Position numbers and translations under genes: made by a program. From Peristeroidobacter soli (GTDB lineage: Bacteria > Pseudomonadota > Gammaproteobacteria > Steroidobacterales > Steroidobacteraceae), in assembly GCF_004138485.1 (NCBI RefSeq), contig NZ_RYEV01000008.1, positions 248,001-312,000 of the forward strand: 64,000 bases of DNA, written 5' to 3'. Positions 18,020 to 28,400 of the stretch are shown one piece after another. The notes below the pieces were generated by a model. That model made no database searches. It was given only the letters and a program-made list of their open reading frames with translations, and was not told where the DNA came from. Positions within the stretch are counted from its first letter, which is position 1; each line of letters begins with the position of its first letter.

Positions 18020-19162
18020 ATGTCCATCCTCGTAAACAAGAACACGCGCGTTATTTGCCAGGGTTTCACTGGCAAACAAGGCACGTTCCATTCCGAGCAA
18101 TGCATTGCTTACGGCACCAAGCTGGTCGGCGGCGTGACGCCGGGCCGCGGTGGCGAAAAGCACCTCAACCTGCCGGTGTTCGACACCGCGCGTGAAGCGG
18201 TGAAGGAAACCGGCGCGACTGTCAGCATGATCTACGTGCCGGCGCCGTTCGCCGCCGACGCCATCATCGAAGCGGCCGACGCCGGCATCGAGCTCATCGT
18301 GTGCATCACCGAAGGCATTCCGGTGAACGACATGGTGAAAGTGAAGGCCTCGCTCGCCTCCTACGGCAGCCTGCTGATCGGCCCGAACTGCCCCGGCATC
18401 ATCACCCCGGGCGAGTGCAAGATCGGCATCATGCCGGGCTTCATTCACAAGCCGGGCAAGATCGGCATCGTGTCGCGCTCCGGCACGCTGACGTACGAAG
18501 CCGTGTTCCAGACCACCAACGCCAAGCTCGGTCAGAGCACCTGCGTCGGTATCGGCGGCGACCCGGTGCGCGGCATGAACTTCATCGACGTGCTGGCGCG
18601 CTTCCAGGAAGACCCGAAGACCGAAGGCATCATCATGGTCGGCGAAATCGGCGGTGCCGATGAAGAAGCGGCCGCTGAATTCATTCGTGAGAATGTCACC
18701 AAGCCGGTCGTGTCCTACATCGCCGGCGTCACCGCGCCTGCAGGCAAGCGCATGGGCCACGCTGGCGCCATCGTTTCCGGCGGCAAAGGCACGGCGGCCG
18801 ACAAGTTCGCCGCGCTCGAGCGCGCTGGCGTGCGCACGGTGAAGAGCCCGGCCGATCTGGGCAAGGCCATCATCGAGCAGCTGGCCAAAGGCGGAAAGAA
18901 GGCCAAGGTCGTGTCGTTGCCTGTGAAGAAGGCTGCGCCGGCTGCGAAGAAGCCTGCTGCCAAGGCTGGCGCGGCTGCCAAGAAGTCCGCTGCCAAGTCC
19001 AAGGTTGCCGCCAAGCCGGTGAAGGCCGCTGCTGCCGCCAAGAAGGCGCCGGCTGCCAAGAGCGCGCCGGCCAAGAAGTCGGCGCCGGCGAAGAAGGCCG
19101 CTCCGGCCGCGAAGAGCAAGGCTCCTGCCAAGAAGGCGGCCAAGCCGGCTCGCAAGAAGTAA
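18020..19162 (+). CDS. sucD: Succinyl-CoA synthetase alpha subunit with lysine/alanine-rich C-terminal tail
   Basis: Residues 1-290 are a complete SucD: CoA-binding N-terminal domain ([20 protein letters not shown]), [20 protein letters not shown], and the phospho-histidine H247 in [14 protein letters not shown]. The family normally ends here, at about 290 residues. This protein goes on for some 90 residues made almost wholly of Lys, Ala, Pro and Ser (28 lysines by my count) in PAKK/AAKK repeats like histone-H1-type or AlgP-type tails. The frame is intact, and the stop is followed by a hairpin. The enzyme should work; the tail's role is unknown. Confidence 0.95.
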   Translation: MSILVNKNTRVICQGFTGKQGTFHSEQCIAYGTKLVGGVTPGRGGEKHLNLPVFDTAREAVKETGATVSMIYVPAPFAADAIIEAADAGIELIVCITEGIPVNDMVKVKASLASYGSLLIGPNCPGIITPGECKIGIMPGFIHKPGKIGIVSRSGTLTYEAVFQTTNAKLGQSTCVGIGGDPVRGMNFIDVLARFQEDPKTEGIIMVGEIGGADEEAAAEFIRENVTKPVVSYIAGVTAPAGKRMGHAGAIVSGGKGTAADKFAALERAGVRTVKSPADLGKAIIEQLAKGGKKAKVVSLPVKKAAPAAKKPAAKAGAAAKKSAAKSKVAAKPVKAAAAAKKAPAAKSAPAKKSAPAKKAAPAAKSKAPAKKAAKPARKK

Positions 19163-19173
19163 CCAAGCTCAGG

Positions 19174-19206
19174 TCCGCGGCGGTGTGAATCGCCGCCGCG
19201 GATTTC
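19174..19206 (+). terminator. Likely terminator after sucCD
   Basis: A perfect 10-bp GC-rich stem (TCCGCGGCGG / CCGCCGCGGA) with a nine-base loop lies 11 bases after the sucD stop, followed by only three T residues. The short T tract makes intrinsic termination less certain. Confidence 0.55.
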
Positions 19207-19258
19207 GCCGGCAGTTCGCCCGCAGATCGTCCCTTCCCGCAAGCGCTATCATCAGGCC

Positions 19259-20890
19259 ATGTCCGCCTCCCTTCGTATCGCGCTGGCCCAATTGAACCTG
19301 TTCGTCGGCGATGTCGCCGGCAACGCCCAGCGAATGATCGACACCTCCGCGCAAGCCCGCGACGACATGCGTGCCGATCTGGTGTTGTTTCCCGAGCTGA
19401 GCCTGAGCGGTTATCCGCCCGAGGATCTGCTGTTTCACAGCGGCCTGCGCCGTCAGGTGAAAACGGCGATGGACCGGGTGCGCAGTGAAACCAGCGGCAT
19501 CACCGTCGTCGCGGGCTATCCCGAATATGCCGACGAAGGCATCTACAACGCGGCGGCCGTGCTTTGCGATGGCGAAACTGTCGCCAACTATCGCAAGCAG
19601 GAGCTGCCGAATTACAGCGTGTTCGACGAGAAGCGCTATTTCAAACACGGCCGCGACACCTGCATCTTCGAGCTCAAAGGCATCCGCATCGCGCTGCTGA
19701 TCTGCGAAGACATCTGGGAACCGAATCCCGCGCGCGCCGCGAAGGCCGCTGGCGCGCAGCTCATCGTCGTCATCAACGGCTCGCCTTATTCGCTGCGCTA
19801 TCAAGAGCGCCGTGAAGACGTGGTGCGGGCGCGAGTGAAAGACACGGGCTTGCCCGTGGCGTATGTGAATCTGCTCGGCGGTCAGGATGAGCTGGTGTTC
19901 GACGGCGGCTCGTTCGTGATGAATGCGCAAGGCGAAGTCGTGCAACGCGTCCCGCCGTTCATCGAAGGTTTGTTTGCTGTCGAGGTCGATCTGGTCGACG
20001 GCAAGGTCGTGCCGCAGCCCGCGCATGTCGAGCCGCCGCTGTCCGAAGAAGCGAGCGTTTACAACGCGCTCGTGCTCGGAGTGCGCGACTACGTCGGCAA
20101 ACATCGCTTCCCGGGCATCGTGCTCGGATTGTCCGGCGGCATCGATTCAGCGTTGACGCTGGCGATTGCGGTCGACGCGCTCGGTGCCGAGCACGTGCGT
20201 GCAGTGATGATGCCGTCGCGTTACACCTCGCAGTGGAGTCTGGATGACGCTGCTGAAGAAGCGAAGATCCTGAATGTTCGCTACGACGTGATCTCGATCG
20301 AAGGCATGTTCGCGACCGCGCTCGACGCGCTCAAGGACGTGTTCGCCGGCCGCCAGCCCGACACCACCGAAGAAAACATTCAGGCGCGCAGCCGCGGCCT
20401 GTTGTTGATGGCGATTTCGAACAAGACCGGCCGCATGGTGCTCACCACCGGCAACAAGAGCGAAATGGCCGTGGGCTACGCGACGTTGTACGGCGATATG
20501 GCCGGCGGGTTCGCGCCCATCAAGGATTGCAGCAAGATGCTGGTGTATCGACTCGCGAAGTATCGCAACTCCATCGGTCGCGTGATCCCCGAACGTGTGA
20601 TCGAACGCCCGCCCTCGGCGGAGCTGCGCCACGACCAGAAAGATTCCGATTCGCTGCCCGAGTACGACGTGCTCGACGCCATTCTCGAATTGTTCATCGA
20701 AGACAACCTGTCCGTCGACGAAATCGCCGCCCGCGGCTTCGATCGCGCGACGGTGGGCCGCGTGCTCGAGATGGTGAAGCGCAACGAATACAAACGTCGC
20801 CAGGCGCCGCCCGGCGTGCGAATCAGCGACCGCGCATTCGGTCGCGATTGGCGGTATCCGATTACGTCGGGTTATAAAACCAAAGTCTGA
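19259..20890 (+). CDS. nadE: Glutamine-dependent NAD+ synthetase
   Basis: NadE makes NAD+ from deamido-NAD+ using glutamine as nitrogen source. The 543-residue protein joins an N-terminal nitrilase-type glutaminase, with the Glu-Lys-Cys triad E46 (FPELSLSGYP), K113 (YRKQELPNY) and C149 (LLICEDIWEP), to a C-terminal ATP-pyrophosphatase domain with the P-loop SGGIDS at 292-297. It ends PITSGYKTKV. The gene is intact. A diverged relic of its last 15 codons lies 11 kb downstream, at 32003-32060. It converges with the mauG-like gene (8 bp between stops). Confidence 0.96.
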   Translation: MSASLRIALAQLNLFVGDVAGNAQRMIDTSAQARDDMRADLVLFPELSLSGYPPEDLLFHSGLRRQVKTAMDRVRSETSGITVVAGYPEYADEGIYNAAAVLCDGETVANYRKQELPNYSVFDEKRYFKHGRDTCIFELKGIRIALLICEDIWEPNPARAAKAAGAQLIVVINGSPYSLRYQERREDVVRARVKDTGLPVAYVNLLGGQDELVFDGGSFVMNAQGEVVQRVPPFIEGLFAVEVDLVDGKVVPQPAHVEPPLSEEASVYNALVLGVRDYVGKHRFPGIVLGLSGGIDSALTLAIAVDALGAEHVRAVMMPSRYTSQWSLDDAAEEAKILNVRYDVISIEGMFATALDALKDVFAGRQPDTTEENIQARSRGLLLMAISNKTGRMVLTTGNKSEMAVGYATLYGDMAGGFAPIKDCSKMLVYRLAKYRNSIGRVIPERVIERPPSAELRHDQKDSDSLPEYDVLDAILELFIEDNLSVDEIAARGFDRATVGRVLEMVKRNEYKRRQAPPGVRISDRAFGRDWRYPITSGYKTKV

Positions 20891-20901
20891 GTCGAGTCTC
20901 A
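20843..20901 (+). repeat. nadE 3' end, left copy of a 59-bp direct repeat
   Basis: The last 48 coding bases of nadE plus 11 bases beyond the stop recur at 32003-32060 in the same orientation. By eye, 53 of 59 positions match, with five substitutions and one missing base. Three substitutions are synonymous, or swap TGA for TAA. The two copies bracket the mauG/RHS half of the accessory region. Confidence 0.85.
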
Positions 20902-21996
20902 CTGGTCCGGTCTGTCGACGGAGAAGCTCTGCGCATTGGGGCTCGTGAGCGAATGCAAGAACGCCGAGATATCCGATTTTTCGGACGGTGTGAGGATCAG
21001 CGGATGATCGTTTTGCAGGCTGCGATAGTAGACCTCGAAATCAATCGCGGCTTCGAGAGTGACTATGCTGCCGTCGTGCATGTAGGGAGCGGTGATCGCG
21101 ACATTGCGCAGTGAAGGTGTTCGAAACTTGCCGATGTCACGAGGATCTTTGGTCACGATGAATCTTCCTAACGCGGCGATGCGCGTATCCTCGGCGATCA
21201 ATTTTTCTAACGCCCGGCGATCGGTTGCGGCGACCTGCTGAGTAATAGCGGCGAGATGCGGCAAGATCTCTTGCATGCCGACGCCGATGCTGTGGAACTG
21301 CTGATCCGAAAGCGTAGCCTGTCGCGCCTCGATGAGATGACATTTGGTGCAGCCGGCGCGTCCTTCGAACAGACGAAGGCCGCGTATTTCTGCTGCGGTC
21401 AATGCGGACCGCTCGCCATCGTAGCGGAACCGATCGAATCGGCTTGGCTGCGATTGCAAGGTGCGTTCGAAAGAGGCGAGTGCCGCGGCCACATGCCGAG
21501 ACTCGATTTGCCCGGGCTCCACCTGCATCGTCGTCTGAAATGCCTTGGTGTAGGCCGGATCGCTTCGAACGATCGAGAGCAACTCGTCCTCAGTGGCGAG
21601 GCCGTGCTCCCTGGCATTGAAAACCGGGTCCAGCGCCTGCTCTTCGAGTGTGGCGCGCCGACCATCCCAGAATTGAGTCGTCAAGGTCGATACGTCCCAA
21701 AGACTCGGCGTGTTGCGGGTTCCTCGTTGCTCATTGATGCCGATGGCAACCGGGAGCCCGTCGCTGAAGGCGTGCTCAGGCACATGACAGGTGGCGCAGC
21801 TCACATTGCGAGTTGCGCTTAATCGGGTATCGGTGAAAAGACGCAAGCCGAGTTCAGCTATTGCACTCGTCGACTGCAAGGATCGTGCGGCCTCGGTGGG
21901 GCGGCTACGCTGCTCGAGGCAGAATGCATCGGCGCAAATGAGTGAGATAAGTGCTGCAACGAGAGCGGCAATTCGCGCGGTTGTGAGCGTTCGCAT
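20899..21996 (-). CDS. MauG / cytochrome-c-peroxidase family dihaem protein
   Basis: The 365-residue exported protein has an N-terminal signal segment and two CxxCH haem c motifs: CATCH in NVSCATCHVPEHAFSDG and CTKCH in GRAGCTKCHLIEA. Other CCP/MauG family blocks are GLRLFTDTRLSA, FWDGRRATLEEQ and the distal FRTPSLRNVAITAPYMHDGS. Family members reduce hydrogen peroxide or carry out haem-based oxidations of other proteins in the periplasm. No maturation or partner gene is adjacent, so the substrate is not deducible. It is the first gene of the accessory region, only 8 bp from the nadE stop. Confidence 0.85.
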   Translation of the reverse strand: MRTLTTARIAALVAALISLICADAFCLEQRSRPTEAARSLQSTSAIAELGLRLFTDTRLSATRNVSCATCHVPEHAFSDGLPVAIGINEQRGTRNTPSLWDVSTLTTQFWDGRRATLEEQALDPVFNAREHGLATEDELLSIVRSDPAYTKAFQTTMQVEPGQIESRHVAAALASFERTLQSQPSRFDRFRYDGERSALTAAEIRGLRLFEGRAGCTKCHLIEARQATLSDQQFHSIGVGMQEILPHLAAITQQVAATDRRALEKLIAEDTRIAALGRFIVTKDPRDIGKFRTPSLRNVAITAPYMHDGSIVTLEAAIDFEVYYRSLQNDHPLILTPSEKSDISAFLHSLTSPNAQSFSVDRPDQ

Positions 21997-22178
21997 GACG
22001 TCGGAAGCCTTCCTTGTGTGACGTTGTCATCTGCGACGATACAGGTCCCTGCCAGACCAAGCGCACGTGACAACAGCGATACTAGTGCTCGCGACAAGAA
22101 TCATCAACGCAGCGCTGATCTCTCAACGGATGAGCAAGTGCGGCCGCCATGCATAGTGATGATAGTATTGTTGGCAAC

Positions 22179-22209
22179 TTGACAGAGCATCAGCTCGCGG
22201 TGCGATACT
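22179..22209 (+). promoter_or_regulatory. Possible sigma-70 promoter for the YD/IPT gene
   Basis: TTGACA at 22179-22184 is a perfect -35 element. GATACT at 22204-22209, preceded by TGC as an extended -10, lies 19 bases away, longer than ideal. It sits 85 bases before the preferred start at 22295, in the 298-bp gap 21997-22294, where I see no gene. Confidence 0.35.
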
Positions 22210-22294
22210 CGCGCCGCTGCAACACGAACGGTGAATGCGGCGACCGGTTGGAAACAATCGGCGTATACATACTCAATGGATGCGAGGACGCTCG

Positions 22295-25200
22295 ATGCGT
22301 GGTGACCAGGGATGGCGATTGGGATCGCATCGAACTCATGATTGTGACTTGCATGTGGCAGCCACGGTGCGCAGAGCACTAGAGCGGCTGGGCAGTTGGC
22401 TGCAACTGCTGCTCGTGGCGGCGAGTCTCTTCCTGCTCGCGCCGATCGCAAGTAGTGACGTTCGTTACATGTACGACGCGGCGGGGCGACTGGTGCAGGT
22501 CGTTGCACCCGACGGATCCTCTGCTCGATACCGCTATGATGCTGCTGGAAATATCGTCGGCATCGACCGTTTTGCAAGCAACGAGCTTTCGCTCACCACG
22601 TTCAGCCCCTCGAGCGGCTCCGTCGGCGCGCAGGTCAAGCTCCAGGGCAGCGGCTTCTCGACGACGCCCGCGTCGAACACGGTGACCTTCAACGGGGTCG
22701 CGGCGAGCGTCATTTCCGCGACTCCCAACGAGATTATCGTCACCGTGCCTTCGGGAGCGATTACCGGGCCTGTCACGCTCGCCGTCGGCGGCAACAGCGT
22801 GACATCGAGCGATGCCTTCGTGGTTACCGAAGGTCCAATCATCAGCGGATTCTCGCCGGCCGTCGTGAATACGGGTGGTGATGTCACAGTGGCGGGCAGC
22901 GCGCTCGAGCCCGTGGAAGATGAGACGCAGGTCGTCCTGGGTCTTTGGTTGGGCATGCCGGTGTCCTATTCCAACACGGCGCTCACCTTTACGGTGCCCG
23001 CGGGAGCAGGATCCGGCCCAATCAACGTTTCCACATCGCAGGGTCGGGCAACGACGCCGGTAGATCTGATCGTGCTGCCTGCGGCGGTGCCCGCCGCAAA
23101 TGTTGAGACGTCGGCACAACTCGCCGTGGGCGGCGGGCCAGGATCGTTGGCTATTACGCCGGGCAAGCATGGCGTTCTTGCGATACGCGCGACTCAGGGA
23201 CAGTACTTGAGCGTCCAGCTCGCATCGCTTACGACGACACCGACGAGCAGCGCCAATGTCGGATATCAGATCTATTCCCCGACCAACGCGCTGCTGGGAT
23301 CGGGATCGGTGTCCGCCACGAACAAGTCCATCCACCTGCCTAAGATCGCGTTCACGGGCACGCATCTCGTGGTGTTCTCGAGCGGCACCAACACCGTGAC
23401 GTTGTCGGCTGCAATCGAATCGAGCCCGGTGCTGACCGGCATTGAGCCTACTGTGGCGGCGTCGACCACCTCAACCTATCAAAGCAAGCGCTTCATTTTG
23501 CGCGCGAGTGCGGGCGACGACATGGGCGTCGGCGTGTCACAGCTTGCGACCGCGCCGACCAATGTCAGTGTCGGCTTTAGCGTCGTCACACCGACGGGTA
23601 GCAACCTGGGCGCCACTTCCAACTGCAGCATGTCGCTGCCCGGCGGCAGTTGCAATTGGTGGGATGTCGATATGCCTCTGACCGGTGACTACGTGATCAG
23701 AGTCGCATCAAACGCCTCGACAGCCACGTTCAACCTGACAGCGTCGAAGGCGCTCACGGGCACCTTGACGCCTGGCGCCGCGCAGAGCATCAGCCTCGAG
23801 CGCCCGGGTCAGTTTGCCTTGTATGATTTCGACGTGGGCGTCAACGATACGCTCGCTGTGTTTCTGGGCTCAGTGCTGACGGCGCCGGCGAACAACAACA
23901 TCCAATACGAGATTGTTACGCCCTCGGGCAGCCAGATCCTGGCCACGTCGGGCGCTGGGAATCAAACGAAGAACCTTCGCAATCTGGCGGCGGGCACATA
24001 TCGGGTAGCCGTTGTGCCTTTTTACGGTCTGACGACTACAGCAAGCGTCACCTTGGCGCCGGGGCTCACCGCGTCGGTGGCGTCGGACGCGGTGACCCGT
24101 GCTTTTAGCACGAGCGTGCCCGGACAGATCGGTTACTTCACGTTCTCGGCAACGGCCGGGCAGAACATCGGCGTTGGGCTGTCGAATCTGATCAGCTCGC
24201 CGAGCGCTGTGAACGGAACCACGCTCGTCATGGTTCGGCCCGATGGCGGCTCGATTTCAGGGAGCACCTGCACGAGCAGTAATCCCGCGGCCGGCTGTCA
24301 AATATGGACGTTGAATGTGCCGCAGACCGGCGACTACCGGATCGAGGTTAAGGGGCCCGCTACGGCGACGATCTCCTTCAATCTGACCGTCTCAACATCG
24401 GTGGGCGGTGCCATCACGAGTGGCGCTCCACAGACTATGACGGCCGTGCCTGGACAGTTTGGGGTCTATACATTCACTGCCACCGAGGGTCAGAGCTTCA
24501 CGACCACACTGACCGCGCCCGTGACGACACCGCTCAATCAAAGCATGAATTTCTCGGTCTATCGGGCAAACGGCACTGCCGTCTCGGAGAAGTCTGGAGC
24601 AAGCACTCAGATCACGAACCTCGACAAGCTTGCCGCGGGCACGTATCGCATCGTAGTGGTGCCCTGGTATGGCGTGCCTGCGAGCGCACAGATCTCATTG
24701 GTGGAGGCGATCAATCAGAGCGTACCCACCGATGGCGTCGCGAGACATTTCGACACGACGTTGCTCGGACAGACCTCGTACTTCACATTCGCCGCCACGG
24801 CCGGACAGAACATCGGTGTAGGTACCTCCAATTTCACCGCAACGCCGTCGGCGAGCGCATCGCTCGCACTCACCATTTATCGTCCCGATGGCGTGCAGCT
24901 CACGACCCAGTCCTGCCAACTCGCCAATTCCGCAGGTGGCAATTGCAACGCGTGGGCACTCAACATCCCACAGACGGGCAACTATCGACTGGCCGTCACG
25001 CCAAACGCCGCAGTCGTCGGGTTCGATGTAACGATCTCCACGGCGGCCACGGGGGCGCTGAGCGCCGGCGTCGCACAGGCAGTGAGTCTTGCGAGCTACG
25101 GGCAGATCGGCGTGTATACGTTCACCGCGACGGCGGGCCAGAACGTTGCGGTAAGTTTGTCGTCCATCACGACCGGCCCCACAGGTCAGCAGGTCAGTCT

Positions 25201-25354
25201 CAACCTCTACAACGCAAGCGGGACCCTGCTCGGCTCGAGCTCAGGTGCTGGAAATCGAACCATGAATCTGACGAATCTTGCCGCGGGAACGTATCGCGCT
25301 GTTGTCGTGCCTTGGTACGGCGTCACGGTCGCGGCACAGTTGCTGTATCAATGA
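22295..25354 (+). CDS. Secreted YD-repeat / IPT / alternating PPC-like repeat protein
   Basis: About 1019 residues. The ATG at 22295 has a GAGGA element 6 bases upstream; the frame stays open to 22235. A hydrophobic signal segment (LQLLLVAASLFLLAPIA) follows a basic N-region. Then come two RHS-like YD motifs (RYMYDAAGRL, RYRYDAAGNI), two IPT/TIG immunoglobulin-like domains (about 22590-23060) and seven beta-rich repeats of about 105 residues resembling bacterial pre-peptidase C-terminal domains. These alternate between a type with a conserved Cys pair before a PLTGDYVI/PQTGDYRI motif and a type with LAAGTYR.AVVPWYG. No membrane anchor is seen at the C-terminus. It lies 70 bp upstream of the RHS toxin gene and is probably its partner. 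Confidence 0.7.
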   Translation: MRGDQGWRLGSHRTHDCDLHVAATVRRALERLGSWLQLLLVAASLFLLAPIASSDVRYMYDAAGRLVQVVAPDGSSARYRYDAAGNIVGIDRFASNELSLTTFSPSSGSVGAQVKLQGSGFSTTPASNTVTFNGVAASVISATPNEIIVTVPSGAITGPVTLAVGGNSVTSSDAFVVTEGPIISGFSPAVVNTGGDVTVAGSALEPVEDETQVVLGLWLGMPVSYSNTALTFTVPAGAGSGPINVSTSQGRATTPVDLIVLPAAVPAANVETSAQLAVGGGPGSLAITPGKHGVLAIRATQGQYLSVQLASLTTTPTSSANVGYQIYSPTNALLGSGSVSATNKSIHLPKIAFTGTHLVVFSSGTNTVTLSAAIESSPVLTGIEPTVAASTTSTYQSKRFILRASAGDDMGVGVSQLATAPTNVSVGFSVVTPTGSNLGATSNCSMSLPGGSCNWWDVDMPLTGDYVIRVASNASTATFNLTASKALTGTLTPGAAQSISLERPGQFALYDFDVGVNDTLAVFLGSVLTAPANNNIQYEIVTPSGSQILATSGAGNQTKNLRNLAAGTYRVAVVPFYGLTTTASVTLAPGLTASVASDAVTRAFSTSVPGQIGYFTFSATAGQNIGVGLSNLISSPSAVNGTTLVMVRPDGGSISGSTCTSSNPAAGCQIWTLNVPQTGDYRIEVKGPATATISFNLTVSTSVGGAITSGAPQTMTAVPGQFGVYTFTATEGQSFTTTLTAPVTTPLNQSMNFSVYRANGTAVSEKSGASTQITNLDKLAAGTYRIVVVPWYGVPASAQISLVEAINQSVPTDGVARHFDTTLLGQTSYFTFAATAGQNIGVGTSNFTATPSASASLALTIYRPDGVQLTTQSCQLANSAGGNCNAWALNIPQTGNYRLAVTPNAAVVGFDVTISTAATGALSAGVAQAVSLASYGQIGVYTFTATAGQNVAVSLSSITTGPTGQQVSLNLYNASGTLLGSSSGAGNRTMNLTNLAAGTYRAVVVPWYGVTVAAQLLYQ

Positions 25355-25424
25355 CGATGCCGACGGTTGCGACGCTGGAATAGCGAAACAAGCGGATTAG
25401 ACGCCGAACGAGTTGGGTGAACGC

Positions 25425-28400
25425 ATGGATAGAGCAAACGTATTGAAACGGACGATCGGTGCAGCCGCGTTGTGTATCGCCTTGAGCACGTGGGCGAGCA
25501 CATTGAACGAGCGGGTGGCAGTTGCGAGCGTAGAGATCGTCCGAAAGATACAAACCCAGCGGCCGGCGACGACGCCGGGCCAGTCGGCGACGTTGCTGCC
25601 CGATGGCCGATGGTTGCTCGCCGGTGGGCGCCTCGAGTCAGCGCATGCGAGCGACCAGTTCATCGTAGTGAGCGAGGGGGCGTCGCGGTCGGTGCTTCAG
25701 AGTCGGTTGATCGTTGCGCGCTCAGGCCACACGGCCACGGTGCTTCCCGACGGCGGCGTTCTCATCGTTGGTGGGGCGAACAGCGCGGGGCAGCCGATCG
25801 CGGAGATCGAGAAATTTCATCCTGATACCGGCCGCGTGGAGGCGGTTGGCGATGTTGGCCTGCCCGCTCGCGCGGGGCACACGGCAACTTTGATGATGGA
25901 TGGGCGAGTGTTGATAGTCGGCGGCATCGATGTCTCCTCGCTCGTTCATGGTGAGGCGCAACTGCTCGATCCGCAAACTTGGCGTTTCGAGGAGGCATCG
26001 CGGACGCTTGCCCAAGCTCGCTTTGAGCACGGCGCCTCACTGTTGCCGGGCGATGATGTGCTGGTCTGGGGCGGGCGTGACCAGGAGCGTCAACCAATAA
26101 CTTCAGCAGAAATATATAGCAATAGTTCAAGAGGCTTCAGCACACTCGAAGACGCCGACGATCGGCGCTTACCCGTTCGGGCCTATGCGGCCATGGAGCC
26201 GAAAGTGAGCGCATCGACGCCACAGGCAAACGCGACGAACGTGCCCGTCGTTACTCGTATCGCTGTGAGGTTCTCAAAGCCTCTCGCGCCAGGAAGCTTG
26301 AACGCTGACACGGTGACTCTGATAGGGCCGGGTGGTGCTACGACAACAAATGTGGTCCCTGCAGAGAGTGGGCAGTTGCTCTTCGTCACTCCGATGCAGC
26401 AGTTGCTGCCCGGCAGTACCTACACACTGTTCATTCAAGGTGCGCGAGACAATGAGCGTCGCGCGCTGCCGTTCACTGCAATCAAATTTGAAACGGCGGT
26501 GCTTGCCGCTGCCCCTGTGGTGCCGCGCCTGACATCTGCACGGCCGCTGGTCGAGGAGGTTTTGAGCGATGCGGACGGCGAGTTGTGGGTGCCTGGCGTC
26601 CGGAATTTGAGTGGTGTATGGCGTAGCGGACGAGCCCCTCAAGCTTTGAGGAACATGCCGAAGCGGTCCGCGCTAGCGAAGACCTTATATGGCAAGAACG
26701 TCAGCAATGGTTTGCCAAGTGCACCGTCAGGAGTCACGGCGGTTGCCGGTCAAGCGTTGAAGCTCAATGGCGCCCCGTTGGCGGGCGTGACATTGTCGAT
26801 TGGCTCGCAGCAGGCGCTCACCGATGCGAACGGCGAGTTCCTATTGGCGAACGTGCCCGCGGGCGCGCAAACACTCGTCATCGACGGTAGCTCGGCGGAC
26901 AAGGGCAAGCGTCACTATGGTCGATATGAGTATCGTGCCGTCATCGAAGCAGGGATGACGAATCCGCTGCCGTTCGTGATCTGGATGACGCGTCTCGATA
27001 CGCGCCACGAAGTTACTCTGCCAGCGCCCACCTCAAGCGAGGTGATCGTGACGAATCCGCGCATTCCCGGCCTCGAGTTGCGCATTCCGGCTGGCACGGT
27101 CATTCGCGATGCACGCGGCAACATCGCGACACAGATCAGTATGACGGCCATTCCGGTCGATCAACCGCCCTTTCCGCTACCCAACTCCTTTGTGCCCGTG
27201 TACTTCACGGTACAGCCGGGCGGAGCGCACTTGCAGGGACTCACCGTGCAGTCGGCTAAAGGCGCGCGCTTGATCTACCCAAACTTCTCGAATGCGCCCC
27301 CCGGTTCGCGCATGGACTTCTGGAATTACGACTCGCACGAGAAGGGTTGGTACGTATACGGGCAGGGCGCTGTCAGCGCCGACGGCAAACAGATCGTGCC
27401 GGATCAGGGCGTGGTCATTTATGAGTTCACTGGGGCGATGATCGCGGTCCCGAATACGGCGCCACCGGAGGGCCCTGGCAGCTGCGCAGCCGGTGGCGCT
27501 GGAGGCGGAGGTGGTTCGGGTGGCCCTCCGTCGCCATCGGACAGTGGCCCATCGGAAGCCGGAGACCCTGTCGACTGTTTCACTGGTCTGTTTCTCCACA
27601 GGAGGACAGATCTACGCGTCAACGACGTTATTCCCATTTCAATATCGCGGACCTATCGGCCCCGAGACTCGATCGCTAGGGCGTTTGGAATAGGAACCAG
27701 TCTTTCCTATGACATGTTCTTGATCGGCGATACGAGCCCCTGGAGCTATCAAGATCTGATCCTCCCTGACGGAGGGCGGGTGCACTACTATCGAACGTCA
27801 TCGGGTACTAGCTACGCCAACGCGGTGTACACAACAACGAGTACCCCAGGGCCATTTTTTGGATCGGTCATCCGATACAACACCGCTGTGGGACAAGGCT
27901 GGTTGCTGACTCTCAGGGACGGCACTGTCTACACGTTCCCAGAGGCCTATCAGGTCACCTCCGGGCAGTGTTCGGCTCCGATCGGAATGAGCGACCGCAA
28001 TGGCAACGCTCTTGTCTTCACGCGCGACTCAACCTGCAATCTAACGAGAATTACTTCCCCCAGTGGCCGACGATTGAATTTGACTTACGACACCTCGAAT
28101 CGCGTGACTCAGGCGACGGATGACGCCGGCCGGACCGTTACCTATCAGTATGATTCGAGCGGGCGCCTGGCATCCGTGACAGATGCAGAAAACAAAACTG
28201 AGTCGTACACCTACGACTCTCAGCACAGAATGCTGACCGTGACCGATAAGCGCGGCAATACGATGGTCACAAACGTCTACGACGCCAACGGTCGCGTGTC
28301 ACAGCAGACCTATGCTGATAACACGAGCAGCTCGTTCAGCTACACGTTGGATTCAAATAATAAAGTGACGCAGATGGACTATACCGACGAGCGGGGTGTG

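Noticed and set aside
16712-18760. A 682-residue open frame antisense to sucC and sucD
   Set aside because: It mirrors two complete housekeeping genes in a high-GC codon-biased region, where long antisense frames are expected. No domain or ribosome site supports it.
22235-22294. An earlier start for the YD/IPT-repeat protein
   Set aside because: The frame is open, but the ATG at 22295 has a GAGGA element at correct spacing; upstream starts do not.
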